In this document: positions 54,331-63,712 of the stretch, piece after piece | How positions within the stretch are numbered: position 1 is the stretch's first letter | How the letters are laid out: each line of letters starts with the position of its first letter | Assembly (NCBI GenBank): GCA_012934845.2 | Contig: WNNJ02002338.1 | Location: 186,001 to 250,000 of the forward strand | DNA from: Pomphorhynchus laevis | Lineage: Eukaryota; Acanthocephala; Palaeacanthocephala; Echinorhynchida; Pomphorhynchidae | Reading direction: 5' to 3' | Length of the DNA: 64,000 nt | Program-made: the position numbers and the translations under genes | The notes under the pieces: model-generated | What the model was told of the DNA's origin: nothing | The model's database searches: none | Seen by the model: the letters and a program-made list of their open reading frames with translations, nothing else

Positions 54331-57300
54331 CACGGTTATCCGCAAATGGGTCCGAAAATATTCAATAATTTAATTATTTACGAAACTCTAAATTCATTGA
54401 CTGGAGTTTCGTATGTTGATCTTGCAGCTCTTACACACATTGATGCCATTTTTGCCAATTTGAAACCAATAGTTGTTCTAAATTTCCTAATGATATCACT
54501 GTAACTTTCCTTTGTATTCTTCGATTGTAATGTTGCCATGCGTTTTATGACTTTGTCGGCATTGTTACCAAGTCCACCATTGGATGCAAGCACAATCGGA
54601 TAAAACGTAGAACGCTCAAAACGAGATATTCGCTCATCGTATTTAGCTATTTTACGCTTCTCGTGATATTGAAATGGATCAGAAGTATGGTTAAATGAAT
54701 TTGACGGAGCCAGATGACTGAAAATACATACGTCCATCAAGGACCGCTCCGTGTTATCTCCGAACAAACCATTGCATCCGATATCAAGTCTTGCATTCTG
54801 ATCTATTGTTGTAGTAGAACGCTGAAATATTATTCCGATTGGTAATTTTTGAAGACATGGTTCAATCGATACTGAACAACATATTTTTGTGAGATCCTTT
54901 GCTAAGCTGTCTCTTACTATATTATGTCTTATTGACGGTAATCCACCTTTTTGGCATGCCAAACAATGTATAATATTAAAGGTGTTTCCACAAAGACAAA
55001 CCGCTGGTGGATTATGAGGATTCCAACCATATCTTGCCGCAAGAGCATCTTGAAACTGTTGCTTGCTTAAATGATAACCACTTATGATGATAGGTTTTGA
55101 TGATAGCCATGTAGATGCACCTTTGACTGAGTTGCAACATATGCTGCTCTCGCTGACTCGTTTTAACTCATCGATTATGTTCTTGTAAAGCTTTTCTTTT
55201 TCAAGCCTTATACTATACGCAGCTTGCTTCTGGGCATTATGTAGTAAAGATCCGGTCAACCCTTCTAAAAGAGGATCACACATTTTCATCGAGAATCGAA
55301 AAGATGATTCACATTGGTTTTCGAGATTAATTAAACCCAAACCACCATAACGGAGAGGTAACTCGATCAAATTCAAGATATCACTTTCAGGACGCACTCC
55401 GAGCATCGCTGGAATAAGGTGAAGACGTAAAAATCTTGATATACGTTGAATAAGTGTTGACTCGACTCTACATGTGCGTAACAGAAACGTCCATTTAAAC
55501 TGTAGTGCTTGTGTTAAAGCAGTAAAAGCAACGTGAGGATCTTCTCTTGACACATCAACTAGATTAGACAGGATTATCAACCATTCATCGACTTTTCTTG
55601 ATGCATATTTACGTACAAACTCGTCTGTTCCAACAGCTGATCCAAGAACTCTCAAGCCGTCCTCTACTATCTCTAGTCCTGAATCAACAAATACTAATGA
55701 GACGTTGCCTAGTTTTTCTTCATGTACCAGTAGGCGACATTTGTTCTCGTTGAGATGGAAACCGTAGTCCGGACCAATTTGACGTATTAAATCCCAAACG
55801 TTTTTTATTTCAGCGGGATTCCCAATGCAATGTGCGTCGTCTGCAAACCATCGGTGATCCACACCAGGAACTTCGTCTTGCAACCGCTTTATAAGAGGCA
55901 ATGATGCTGCGGCAAAAGCTATCATAGCCAGGGGATCTCCCTGCGTAAACCCTTCTTTGGAATAAAATACTTCTTCGTCAAACGTCAAAACAGCATCTCT
56001 TCCGTAAATGTTTCGAAGAACGGTAGTCAATGCCGGGCACACATAATCTACATTTTGCAGAGCCACACGTCTGTTAATTCTGTTAAATGCATTCGAAGCG
56101 TCCAGCTGCAATATACAGGCAGAGTCATTATTATGAAAAAGTTCACGTATTGAATGGATAGCCGCCTCAACTCCACATCGTTGACCAGCGCATAATTGTA
56201 TTATAGATGATACTTCTTGCAAATCAATGGATATAATTTTGGCTAGAACCTTCCCTACTATTCTTCGTATAACATTTCCAATACCGATCGGTCTTATTCC
56301 TGGATTTTTATCAATAGCTATTAATCTACTTGCCGTAAATGCCGTGAGATCCTCTGATGGAGTGTTAGTAGTAGCTAGAAAGATCGCAAAATCTGCTATA
56401 CTTGACGCCAAACGATTAGAGCTTTGTCCGAATGACATAAGCATAGACTGCCAAGTAATTGCACTCAAGCCTGACGGTCCGGCTGATCCTTGAGTACGAC
56501 GCGCTGCTGATACTATGTCATCTGCAGATATTTGCAAAAACGTTCCCGGATAGTGCTTTACTATACCATTTAAAGGCTCTGTTACAAGAGTGGAATCATT
56601 GATAGGCATTGCCCTGGGATGTAATTCAGCTAATTTTTCTCTCACCGATATTCCATGGACTTCATCGTCCAGCTTCAAAATAGCATTTTGTTCATTCGGA
56701 TTTTCTAGTAATTTTGTGGCAGCATGAGTTTTACCGTTTGTCATTAAATTACAAAATCTTTTAATCCAATAGGTGCTGCTTTTTGATAAAGAATCTCCAA
56801 GGATGCACTTTTGTAAAAGACGTGCCTCTTCCATCAAGGACTTAACATTTCCCTCTCTCCATAATTCAAGTCTTCGGCTAATGTTTGATCTAATAAGCGC
56901 TAACCTGGATTTTTCTTTTTTTTTGAAGGATGACTTGGCTAAACACCACTGTCTCCATTAATCTATGTTTGGTTTCCAAGGGCATTGAAATAGCCAATGA
57001 GTAAAAGCTAGCTAATGTGTCGATAAACTCATTGCTGGCATTACACTTAGGTAATGAATATAGATTTGGCTTCACTTAATTACTTCACTAAAAGCCTGAA
57101 AAATGATTTCTTGACGAGTTAGTATTTGATGGAAGTCAATTGATGACACATTGTCCGATGTAGCTGTTGGATGCAATTTAACTGAAGTATCTAGTGTAGT
57201 AATCAAGAGTGAAGAAATTGAATCGCTGACAGAATTGATGCCGTCTGATTGAGATTTTCTATCAAGTACGTGATTCTTAGACTGAGTTTTATTCGTGCAA

Positions 57301-57422
57301 TGTGGAGCCAAACAATCTATGCAAGGCTGATTTGACTTTCTACACGGACATCTGAGGCAACGCGCCGCCCTTCCATTGCATCCACAGCATCTCGCAGTGG
57401 AATAAGGTTTACCTCTAGTCAT
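54325..57422 (-). mobile_element. CXC-RLE LINE copy M, complete ORF, two indels
   Basis: Minus-strand copy from ATG 57,422 to stop 54,378, with the 3' motif variant (reverse complement GGACCCATTTGCGGATAACC) at 54,334-54,353. Its 3' end touches the 5' UTR of copy L. Upstream of the ATG there is no room for a 5' UTR: CR1-F sequence begins within ~10 bases, so the copy is cut exactly at the start of its ORF or its 5' UTR was lost. Confidence 0.85.
54378..57422 (-). pseudogene. CXC-RT-RLE protein of copy M (819-codon intact C-terminal part)
   Basis: Three frames: 57,422-57,072 (MTRGKPYSTARCCGCNGRAA, CPCRKSNQPCIDC), 57,075-56,890, and 56,837-54,378 (819 codons). A one-base loss near 57,063 turns IKWKPNLY into a shift, and an indel in the A-run near 56,915 makes the second. 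The long frame holds GSAGPSGLSAITW, DKNPGIRPIGIGNV, LQLDASNAFNRIN, GFTQGDPLAMIAFA, RWFADDAHCIG (FADD box), LRYGGLGLINLEN, STWLSSKP, CLCGNTFNIIHCLACQKGG, SIRHNIVRD, ARLDIGCNGLFG, RSLMDVCIFS and KYDERI. Catalytic residues of RT and nuclease look intact. Confidence 0.88.
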
Positions 57423-57430
57423 GGTGTATT

Positions 57431-58387
57431 GTGTTTAAAGTTCTGATGCAATTTCCGGAACCTGATAGACCAGCAGTTCCTTCCCCTATCTATTCCTCCC
57501 CCAATCTAAATAAATCTCAAACTTCTTTATTCTCCTCACGTACTCCTTACTCGACCTCTCCTGTATCACCTCTCAATAATTTACACCCTTCCATCAAAAT
57601 CATTTCCAGTAACATTTCCGATCAACTGATTCAACACTCCATTCCTGTCACTCATGCCCCAACCAATTTTAATTCTCATTACTCTACCTCCCACGTAACA
57701 CTTCCAAATAATTTACATCCTTCATTTAAAATCATATCCAGTCACATCTCTGATCAACCGATTCAACACCCCGCTCCTGTCACACTTGCTCCAACCAATA
57801 TTAATTCTTTATCAAGCACCCCTGTCATTTCCACTTCTATCTGCTCATCTACCTCGACTCCTACCAGCTCTGTCCGTCCACCACTTCCACGAAATCGTTT
57901 TCCTTCGCGCGATCGCTGTATAATCATATCAAACTTAAAGCTTTCTGAATCGGCTTCTCCACAATCTCGCCTCGATGATGATGTATCTGCTTAGAGGTCT
58001 ATCCTAGCAACCATTCTACCTGATGATAACCCATCACTCTTCAATAATATCGCTCCTGTATCCTTTATTCGTTTAAACAAATCCACTAAATCCAATCATC
58101 TCAGTCCTCCACTCTTAAAAATCGTTTTCCGACATAGTTCACATGCCTCTTCGGTACTCTCCCAACGTTATAAACTTCTTACCACTTCCTCTATTTGCCG
58201 TATCTTTCCTGACTGCTCCCCTTCTGATATTGCCCAGCTCAATTTAGCTCGCATTGAAAAACATCGACGTGAAACAAACGGCGAGTCATCCTTATCTATA
58301 CGTAAAATCAACGGAAATTTTCACGTTCTTCACACAAGGCCAAAAATTCGATGGCGTCCCATCTCTCCCCCTTGTCTTCTTCGCTAG
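57431..58387 (+). pseudogene. CR1-F ORF1, 5' truncated, one in-frame stop
   Basis: Starts in the Pro/Ser-rich linker, which contains a 132-bp tandem duplication (57,575-57,706 and 57,707-~57,833; both units read NNLHPS-x-KIIS and later QHP/S-x-PVT). The conserved block follows: RFPSRDRCIIISNLKL, then after an in-frame TAG (57,992-57,994) SILATILPDDNPS, LLKIVFRHSSHASSVLSQRY, RIFPDCSPSDIAQL and VLHTRPKIRWRPISPPCLLR to the stop at 58,385-58,387. The end overlaps the ORF2 start by 37 nt. Confidence 0.75.
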
Positions 58388-61262
58388 TCGATCTCGCTCC
58401 TAAGCATACTTTTCGTCTTAGTCTATTCAATACTCGCTCCATTCTTCATAAAGCTGATATGCTTCTCGATATCTTCGATCAATTATCTATCGATATTCTC
58501 TGCATTACCGAATCCTGGCACTCTGACTCCGACGATCTTGCTATTCGTCGTCTATGTCGCTCTGGTTGTTCTCTAGTTGAATCAGCTCGTCAAATTACAT
58601 CTCATACATCTAATGCGTCTAACCATGGCGGTATTGTTGTCATTGCTCGTAACCCAATGTCTTTACGTAAAATCAACGTTAACATCCGTTACACTTCGTT
58701 CGAATTACTCATATGCAGATTATCAACGCCTTTCCCTCTGGAACTTGTGATTGTATACCGTCCAGGTTCAGTTGCCCCATCACGTATCTTCTTTAACGAC
58801 CTTGCAGATCTAATGTCTCACTGTTCATTGTCTTATACTCCTTCTTTTGTTCTCGGTGACTTTAACATTCGTCTTGATCGCCCGTCTGACTCTGACTCTA
58901 TCACTTTAACTAATCTTTTTTCTGATTTTAACTATAAATTACTTTCAACAAGCCCAACTCATATTCTCGGCGGTGCTCTCGACATCATTGCTGTTCCTAA
59001 CTGCTTCAATGACTATACCTCCTTGTCAATTACTGATCCTGGTTTGTCCGATCATTTCCTTGTCACTCTTACTCTTACTCGTCCCCATCCTCCTTCTCCG
59101 CCTTTACCTTTATCTACACCAAGTCGACCATGGAAGCTTCTCGATATCCCTGATCTCTGCACAGCCTTACTCAATTCTTCACTCTTTTCCCTTCCTCTTC
59201 ACTATCTCTCTCCCGATGATCTCTGCATTCTGTTTGATTCTGAACTTACGTCGATCCTCAATAATTTTCTGCCTAGTCGACTTCGACGTTCCCAGCGCTT
59301 GCGCCATGCTCCCTGGTTCGATTCTGACTGTAGTCTTTCTAAGCGTCGACTCCGTCACTCTTTTCGTATGTATAAACGCTTTCTTAAACGTTCACCCAAC
59401 TCACTCCCTCCAAATCTTCGTGATTCCTACTTTTCTCAACGCCGTTCACATCTCATTCTTATACGTACTAAACGTACTCTCTTTTGGCGAAATCAACTCG
59501 AGTCATCTTCCAACACTAAATCTCATTGGAAAATCTTAAACTCAATTCTTTCACGATCATCTACCCCTTGTAATATAAATCCTGATGAATTTTCTTCTTA
59601 TCTACAAACTAAGCTATCTAATTTACTTTCCCTACTACCCGTAGCCCCCTTGTACCCACTCTTCTCTTTAGAATACTTCCCTCCCAGAACTATTCCACCT
59701 TCTTCCCGTTTCGTCTGATGAAGTTTCTTCGGTTCTGCTGTCATTACCTAATAAAACCTCTCCTTCTGACCCAATTCCCACTCACTTGCTTAAAAATATC
59801 TGCTCCTCTATCTTCACCCTTCCTAACCACATTGTTCAACTCGTCCATCCGTAGCCGTACATTTCCTTCCATCTGGAAATGCGCCACTGTTCGTCCTCTC
59901 ATCAAAAAGCAATCTCTCGACTCCTCACTACCATCTTCGTACCGTCCTATTTCACTTCTCCCAACCCTCTCTAAACTCTTTGAGCGTCTCGTTCTTAAGC
60001 AAGTTAATACATATCTCTATTCCTCTAACTTATTTCCTCCCTTCCAAGCCGCTTTTCGCTCTAATTACTCTACCGAAATTGCATGTCTTAAAATTTATAA
60101 CGACTTACTCATATCGCGCGATCATAAATTATGTAGTGTCATAGTTTCTCTTGATCTATCGTCTGCTTTTGACATCGTCAATCACTCGATTCTTCTCCAT
60201 CGCCTTCGTCATGATTATGGCTTCTCTTTACCCACTGTATCATGGTTTTCTTCATATCTATCAAACCGTACATTTCGCGTATATTCTAACTCTTCTCTCT
60301 CCCATCCTTCGTCCATTCCGTCTGGTGTTCCACAAGGCTCCGTATTAGGCCCTATACTTTTCTCTCTTCTTCTTGGTGATTTGTCTTCGATTTCTCATAA
60401 ATTTAACTTCCATGTTATGCAATATGCTGATGACATTCTCATCGATGCTCATGCACCTGTTTATCGTATTAACGATCTTAGTGTTTCCGCTTCGGACTGT
60501 CTTGTCTCAATTTCCAATCATCTTTCTTCTCTTCGCCTTTCTCTGAATCCTGATAAATCCAAAATTATGTGGATCCTACCTCGACGCCTCGGCTTCGAAC
60601 CTCCCTCCGTATCATTAAATTCTACAATTCTTCCTATCGTTGATAATCTCGTTTTCCTAGGCTTCCATTTTGACAACCGACTTTCACTTAAACCTTTCGT
60701 TAGAGATAAAGTACGCTCATCTACCTTGATACTCCGCAACCTCCGTCAAGTTCGTAGATTGATCGATTTCCCTTCTTGTATGACTATCATATCATCTCTC
60801 CTTTTTTCTAGACTCGATTATTGTCTTAGTCTATTTTCCAACTCACCTAAATCCACTCTTCTTCCCCTACAACGCATCGTCAACGCAGCTGTCAGAATTC
60901 TCCTCCGTCTTCGTCGTTTTGATCATACATCCTACCATCTTGCTTCTCTCGATTTGCCTACAATTTATTGTCGTGTTCAAATTCGTCTTCTTATCGTTGC
61001 TTTCCGCCTTGTAACTTTTCATACCCGTTCATTTCTCAACATTCCTTTTCTTGATAATTCTCGTCCTGTTTACTGTTCCTTGCGTTCCTGTAATTCCCTT
61101 CTTTTACATGTCCCAAACTACTCTACCTCCTTTGGACTCCGCTCCTTCCTGGTGGCTGCTCCTCTATCGTGGAATCATCTGCCCATTCATATACGCCAAT
61201 CAACTTCCCTGCAGTGCTTTAAACGACAAATCCGATCCCATTTTAACAATTTATCAGCTTGA
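58351..61262 (+). pseudogene. CR1-F ORF2, AP endonuclease and reverse transcriptase, one break
   Basis: First frame (455 codons): SLFNTRSILHKADMLLDIF, ITESWHSDSDDL, VYRPGSVAP, LGDFNIRLDRPSDSD, GLSDHFLV, then the linker PWFDSDCSLSKRRLRHSFRM and RRSHLILIRTKRTLFW. Second frame (514 codons): LPSSYRPISLLPTLSKLFE, FRSNYSTEIACL, SLDLSSAFDIVNHSILL, GVPQGSVLGPILFSLLLGDL, QYADDILIDAH, LSLNPDKSKIMW, LSWNHLP-type end. The frames meet at 59,718, so one indel near there is the only visible lesion. All endonuclease (N, E, Y, D-x-N, S-D-H) and RT (D, YADD) catalytic landmarks are present. This is the least damaged LINE ORF2 of the AP-endonuclease type here. Confidence 0.88.
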
Positions 61263-61532
61263 CTTTCTCATTTTTGTTTGTGGACTTGTAAGTGTACAGC
61301 TTGTACGCATTTGCCACATTAAATAAATTTGTATTATTATTATTATTATTAAAAAACAGCCCATGATGCCCAGTCAGCATATGTCGCCTTTGTCAAAGCC
61401 TGTCAATCAAAGTGGTTACATTTATGCAGGACAACCCAATGTGATCCAGGTTGGTTCTCTGAAATTAGACAGCTAATATTTGGGCAGTTCGCTTTCGATG
61501 TATTTGGGCACACACTGGACGAAACTGAGCAG

Positions 61533-62951
61533 TTGATTTGTAGTCTCCCTTGGAGTTTCGGAGGTATGGGATTTCGAGATCCTTGCGTAGACGCTCCATA
61601 CGTGCTGAACGCGTCAAAACAATTGTGCAGAGCTTTTGACCAGTCGGATAATATTCTCGAAGTAGATAGGCTACAAACCCAAGCTCTGAAAGATATTGCT
61701 AGCGACAACAGATTACGTTCTGCATCACTATTGGTTGGTTTACGTGAACGTGCTTCAATTCAAACAGTCAAGCTTCTACAGTATGCATCGGTCAAAGGGG
61801 CTTCAAGTTGGCTTCAAACGAGTCCTCTTAAAGCGTCGGGATTTAACATGACAAAATTCGAATTTCAGGATGCGGTTGCTGCAAGGTATAACTGGTCCTT
61901 ATCTAGTCTACCGAAAAAGTGCGAATGTGGAGATGATATCTGTCTAACCCATGCATTGTCGTGCAAAAGAGGGGCTCTCCCAATTATTCGTCACAATGAG
62001 GTAAGGGATGTTTTGGCCTCCGCCTTATCTGAAATATGCAACGGCGTCGGCATTGAACCCGCACTCCAGCCCGTTACAAATGACTTTGTATTTCAGTGCT
62101 CGACCACAGCCCGCGGAGAAGATGCTCATCCTGATATTGTATGCGGCGGTTTATTCGGTGGTAGGTTGGAGCGGACATTCATAGATGTCTGCGTCTTCAA
62201 CAACTTGGCTCCATCTTATCACCTAAGGACTGTCGATGCAAGTTTCGAATACCACGAGAATCGGAAAAGAGCAAAGTATCAGGAACGAATTAGTGAAATT
62301 GAACACTCGTCTTTCATACCGTTTGTCCTGGCAGCTACTGGAGGATTTGGTCCGACAGCGAACCGGTTGATGCAGACAATCGCTGCAAGGATGTCCTCCA
62401 CAACTTTTCTTCGACATCGCAGGAGGACTAAAGTCCTCCTCAACTTTTCTTCGACATCGCGAGACTACGGCGCTCGTTTGGATGTGGTAGGGTCAGGACT
62501 ATACGGTGCACGGTACGAGCGGACATTTATCGATGTCAGCGTCTTCTCAATCTTTGCTCAATCGTTCATCAACCGCAACCCTGACTCTTCGTTCGAGTTC
62601 AACGAAAACAGGAAGACGTCCAAATACAGAGAAATAATCACCACAGTGGAACACAGCTCGTTCGTACCAGTCATATTCTCTTGTTCTGGCGGACTTAGAA
62701 ATCAAGCCAGCACGCTGATAAAGAAAATCGCAAAAGCGAAGTCCGCTCGAAGCACAGTCAGCTACGCTGAAACTATGATCAACATAAAACGTCGACTGGC
62801 GTTCGCAGTCGCCAGATCCGCATCAGCCTGTCTTCGAGCCCCCAGAAGCTCCCGCGGCAACCCTCAGGTCAGTCACCACCTCGCACCCACCAACGCAGAA
62901 GAGAGAGAATGCCTTCAAGATTTTGTCTGTCGACCTTTGAATTTTTTATAA
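61533..62951 (+). CDS. Knuckle plus two fused RLE-like nuclease domains in one frame
   Basis: 472 codons without interruption. In order: linker PWSFGGMGFRDPC, ASSWLQTSPL, knuckle CECGDDICLTHALSCKRGA with IIRHNEVRD, nuclease 1 (AHPDIVCGGLFGG, with HPDI instead of ARLDI; RTFIDVCVFN; KYQERI) up to ~62,395, a 40-bp-period duplication, then nuclease 2 (ARLDVVGSGLYG, RTFIDVSVFS, KYREII) and a C-terminal tail. The two nucleases differ clearly in sequence, so this is a join of two copies, not a recent duplication. The reading frame survived the join. It lacks its own start context and RT, so a functional product is unlikely; the open frame is nonetheless real. Confidence 0.75.
   Translation: MICSLPWSFGGMGFRDPCVDAPYVLNASKQLCRAFDQSDNILEVDRLQTQALKDIASDNRLRSASLLVGLRERASIQTVKLLQYASVKGASSWLQTSPLKASGFNMTKFEFQDAVAARYNWSLSSLPKKCECGDDICLTHALSCKRGALPIIRHNEVRDVLASALSEICNGVGIEPALQPVTNDFVFQCSTTARGEDAHPDIVCGGLFGGRLERTFIDVCVFNNLAPSYHLRTVDASFEYHENRKRAKYQERISEIEHSSFIPFVLAATGGFGPTANRLMQTIAARMSSTTFLRHRRRTKVLLNFSSTSRDYGARLDVVGSGLYGARYERTFIDVSVFSIFAQSFINRNPDSSFEFNENRKTSKYREIITTVEHSSFVPVIFSCSGGLRNQASTLIKKIAKAKSARSTVSYAETMINIKRRLAFAVARSASACLRAPRSSRGNPQVSHHLAPTNAEERECLQDFVCRPLNFL
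62393..62460 (+). repeat. 28-bp direct repeats around a 20-bp palindrome at the fusion point
   Basis: GTCCTCC-x-CAACTTTTC... occurs at 62,393-62,420 and 62,433-62,460 with one mismatch (period 40). The palindrome AGGAGGACTAAAGTCCTCCT (9-bp arms, 2-nt loop) lies at 62,421-62,440. The structure marks the junction of the two nuclease domains. Confidence 0.85.
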
Positions 62952-63014
62952 CTTAGTAACTTATACACATGTAAATCGTTTATCAAAGAAAAAAATTAAA
63001 AAAAAATATTATTA

Positions 63015-63028
63015 TTATCACGGTCAAT
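63015..63028. repeat. 14-bp direct repeat, left copy (candidate target duplication)
   Basis: TTATCACGGTCAAT is repeated at 63,699-63,712. The two copies bracket fragment O, suggesting that O inserted just inside or at the edge of copy P. Confidence 0.7.
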
Positions 63029-63698
63029 ACGACATAACACAATAAGAGACAAGATCGCAGTAGCACTTCGTGATGTGTGTGCCAGTGTTACTATTGAACC
63101 GTTACTCATACCAGTACCAGACTCAATGATATTTGATAACATCAATACAACCACAGACAGGTCGGCTCGATTAGATATAGCATGCAATAATCTATTTGGA
63201 ACAACGATGGAGCGGTCCTTTATGGACGTGTGTGTTTTTAATCCGCTTGCCTCATCGTATTCCCAACGGATGAATGATTCGCATAACTATCACGAGAATA
63301 GAAAACGATCCAAATATGCTGAACGAGTAGCAAAAATCGAGTGTTCCGGGTTTCACCCTCTCACGTTTTCGGCGCTGGGAAACATAGGTCCTAATGCAGA
63401 CAGAGTATTACGACAGATTGCTCGTCAACAGGCGATTAAACACAATGCACCATATAATGAATGCATCACAAACCTTAGAAGCAACATTTCATTTATCCTC
63501 GCAAAGTGTGTATCTATGGCGATTCGACGAGCATCAGTTAGACAACTCGATAGCCAAGCGAATTCACTCAATGATTCGCCAAACCAACATTAATGCAAAT
63601 GTTTTTTAACACTAACTTGGTTGAGGCCTTTTTGAAGGAACCTACACAATTCTTAAGATTTATATATGTTGTAAGAATTAACAAAAATTTAAAAAAAT
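63029..63698 (+). mobile_element. CXC-RLE fragment O, nuclease only
   Basis: Starts in the knuckle tail (SIRHNTIRDKIAVAL, the first codons overlapping the repeat) and encodes the nuclease (SARLDIACNNLFG, RSFMDVCVFN, KYAERV) to a stop at 63,593. The 172-codon frame is intact. The 3' motif is degraded: GGCCTTTTTGAAGGAACC at 63,625-63,642. It is closest in sequence to fragment F (SFMDVC, FHPL-x-FS). Confidence 0.8.
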
Positions 63699-63712
63699 TT
63701 ATCACGGTCAAT
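63699..63712. repeat. 14-bp direct repeat, right copy
   Basis: Exact partner of 63,015-63,028; directly followed by the coding sequence of copy P. Confidence 0.7.

Larger units (their letters stand above)
57431..61345 (+). mobile_element. CR1-type LINE, subfamily A (copy F), nearly full length
   Basis: Lacks the ORF1 zinc ribbon and 5' UTR but has the rest of ORF1 (57,431-58,387), the ORF2 endonuclease (58,351-59,718) and RT (59,718-61,262). The 3' UTR includes ATTTGCCACATTAAATAAAT, identical in layout to the fragment at 8.4 kb, and ends in an ATT-type microsatellite (61,333-61,352). Pyrimidine-rich codon use (C/T at third positions) sets this subfamily apart from the AT/purine-rich LINEs around it. 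Confidence 0.85.
61346..62990 (+). mobile_element. CXC-RLE LINE copy N, with a second nuclease appended
   Basis: Begins in the RT thumb (AHDAQSAYVAFVKACQSKW, ~61,360), directly after the CR1-F microsatellite, so it is 5' truncated. It continues to a stop at 62,951 and an A/T tail. The right half (from ~62,440) repeats the nuclease domain from a divergent copy. The usual GGCCCATTT motif is not visible after the stop. Confidence 0.75.

Noticed and set aside
4734-57422. Assignment of the CXC-RLE family to Penelope or DIRS elements
   Set aside because: No GIY-YIG domain, tyrosine recombinase or inverted/split repeats; the knuckle plus RLE-like C-terminus identifies an RLE LINE.
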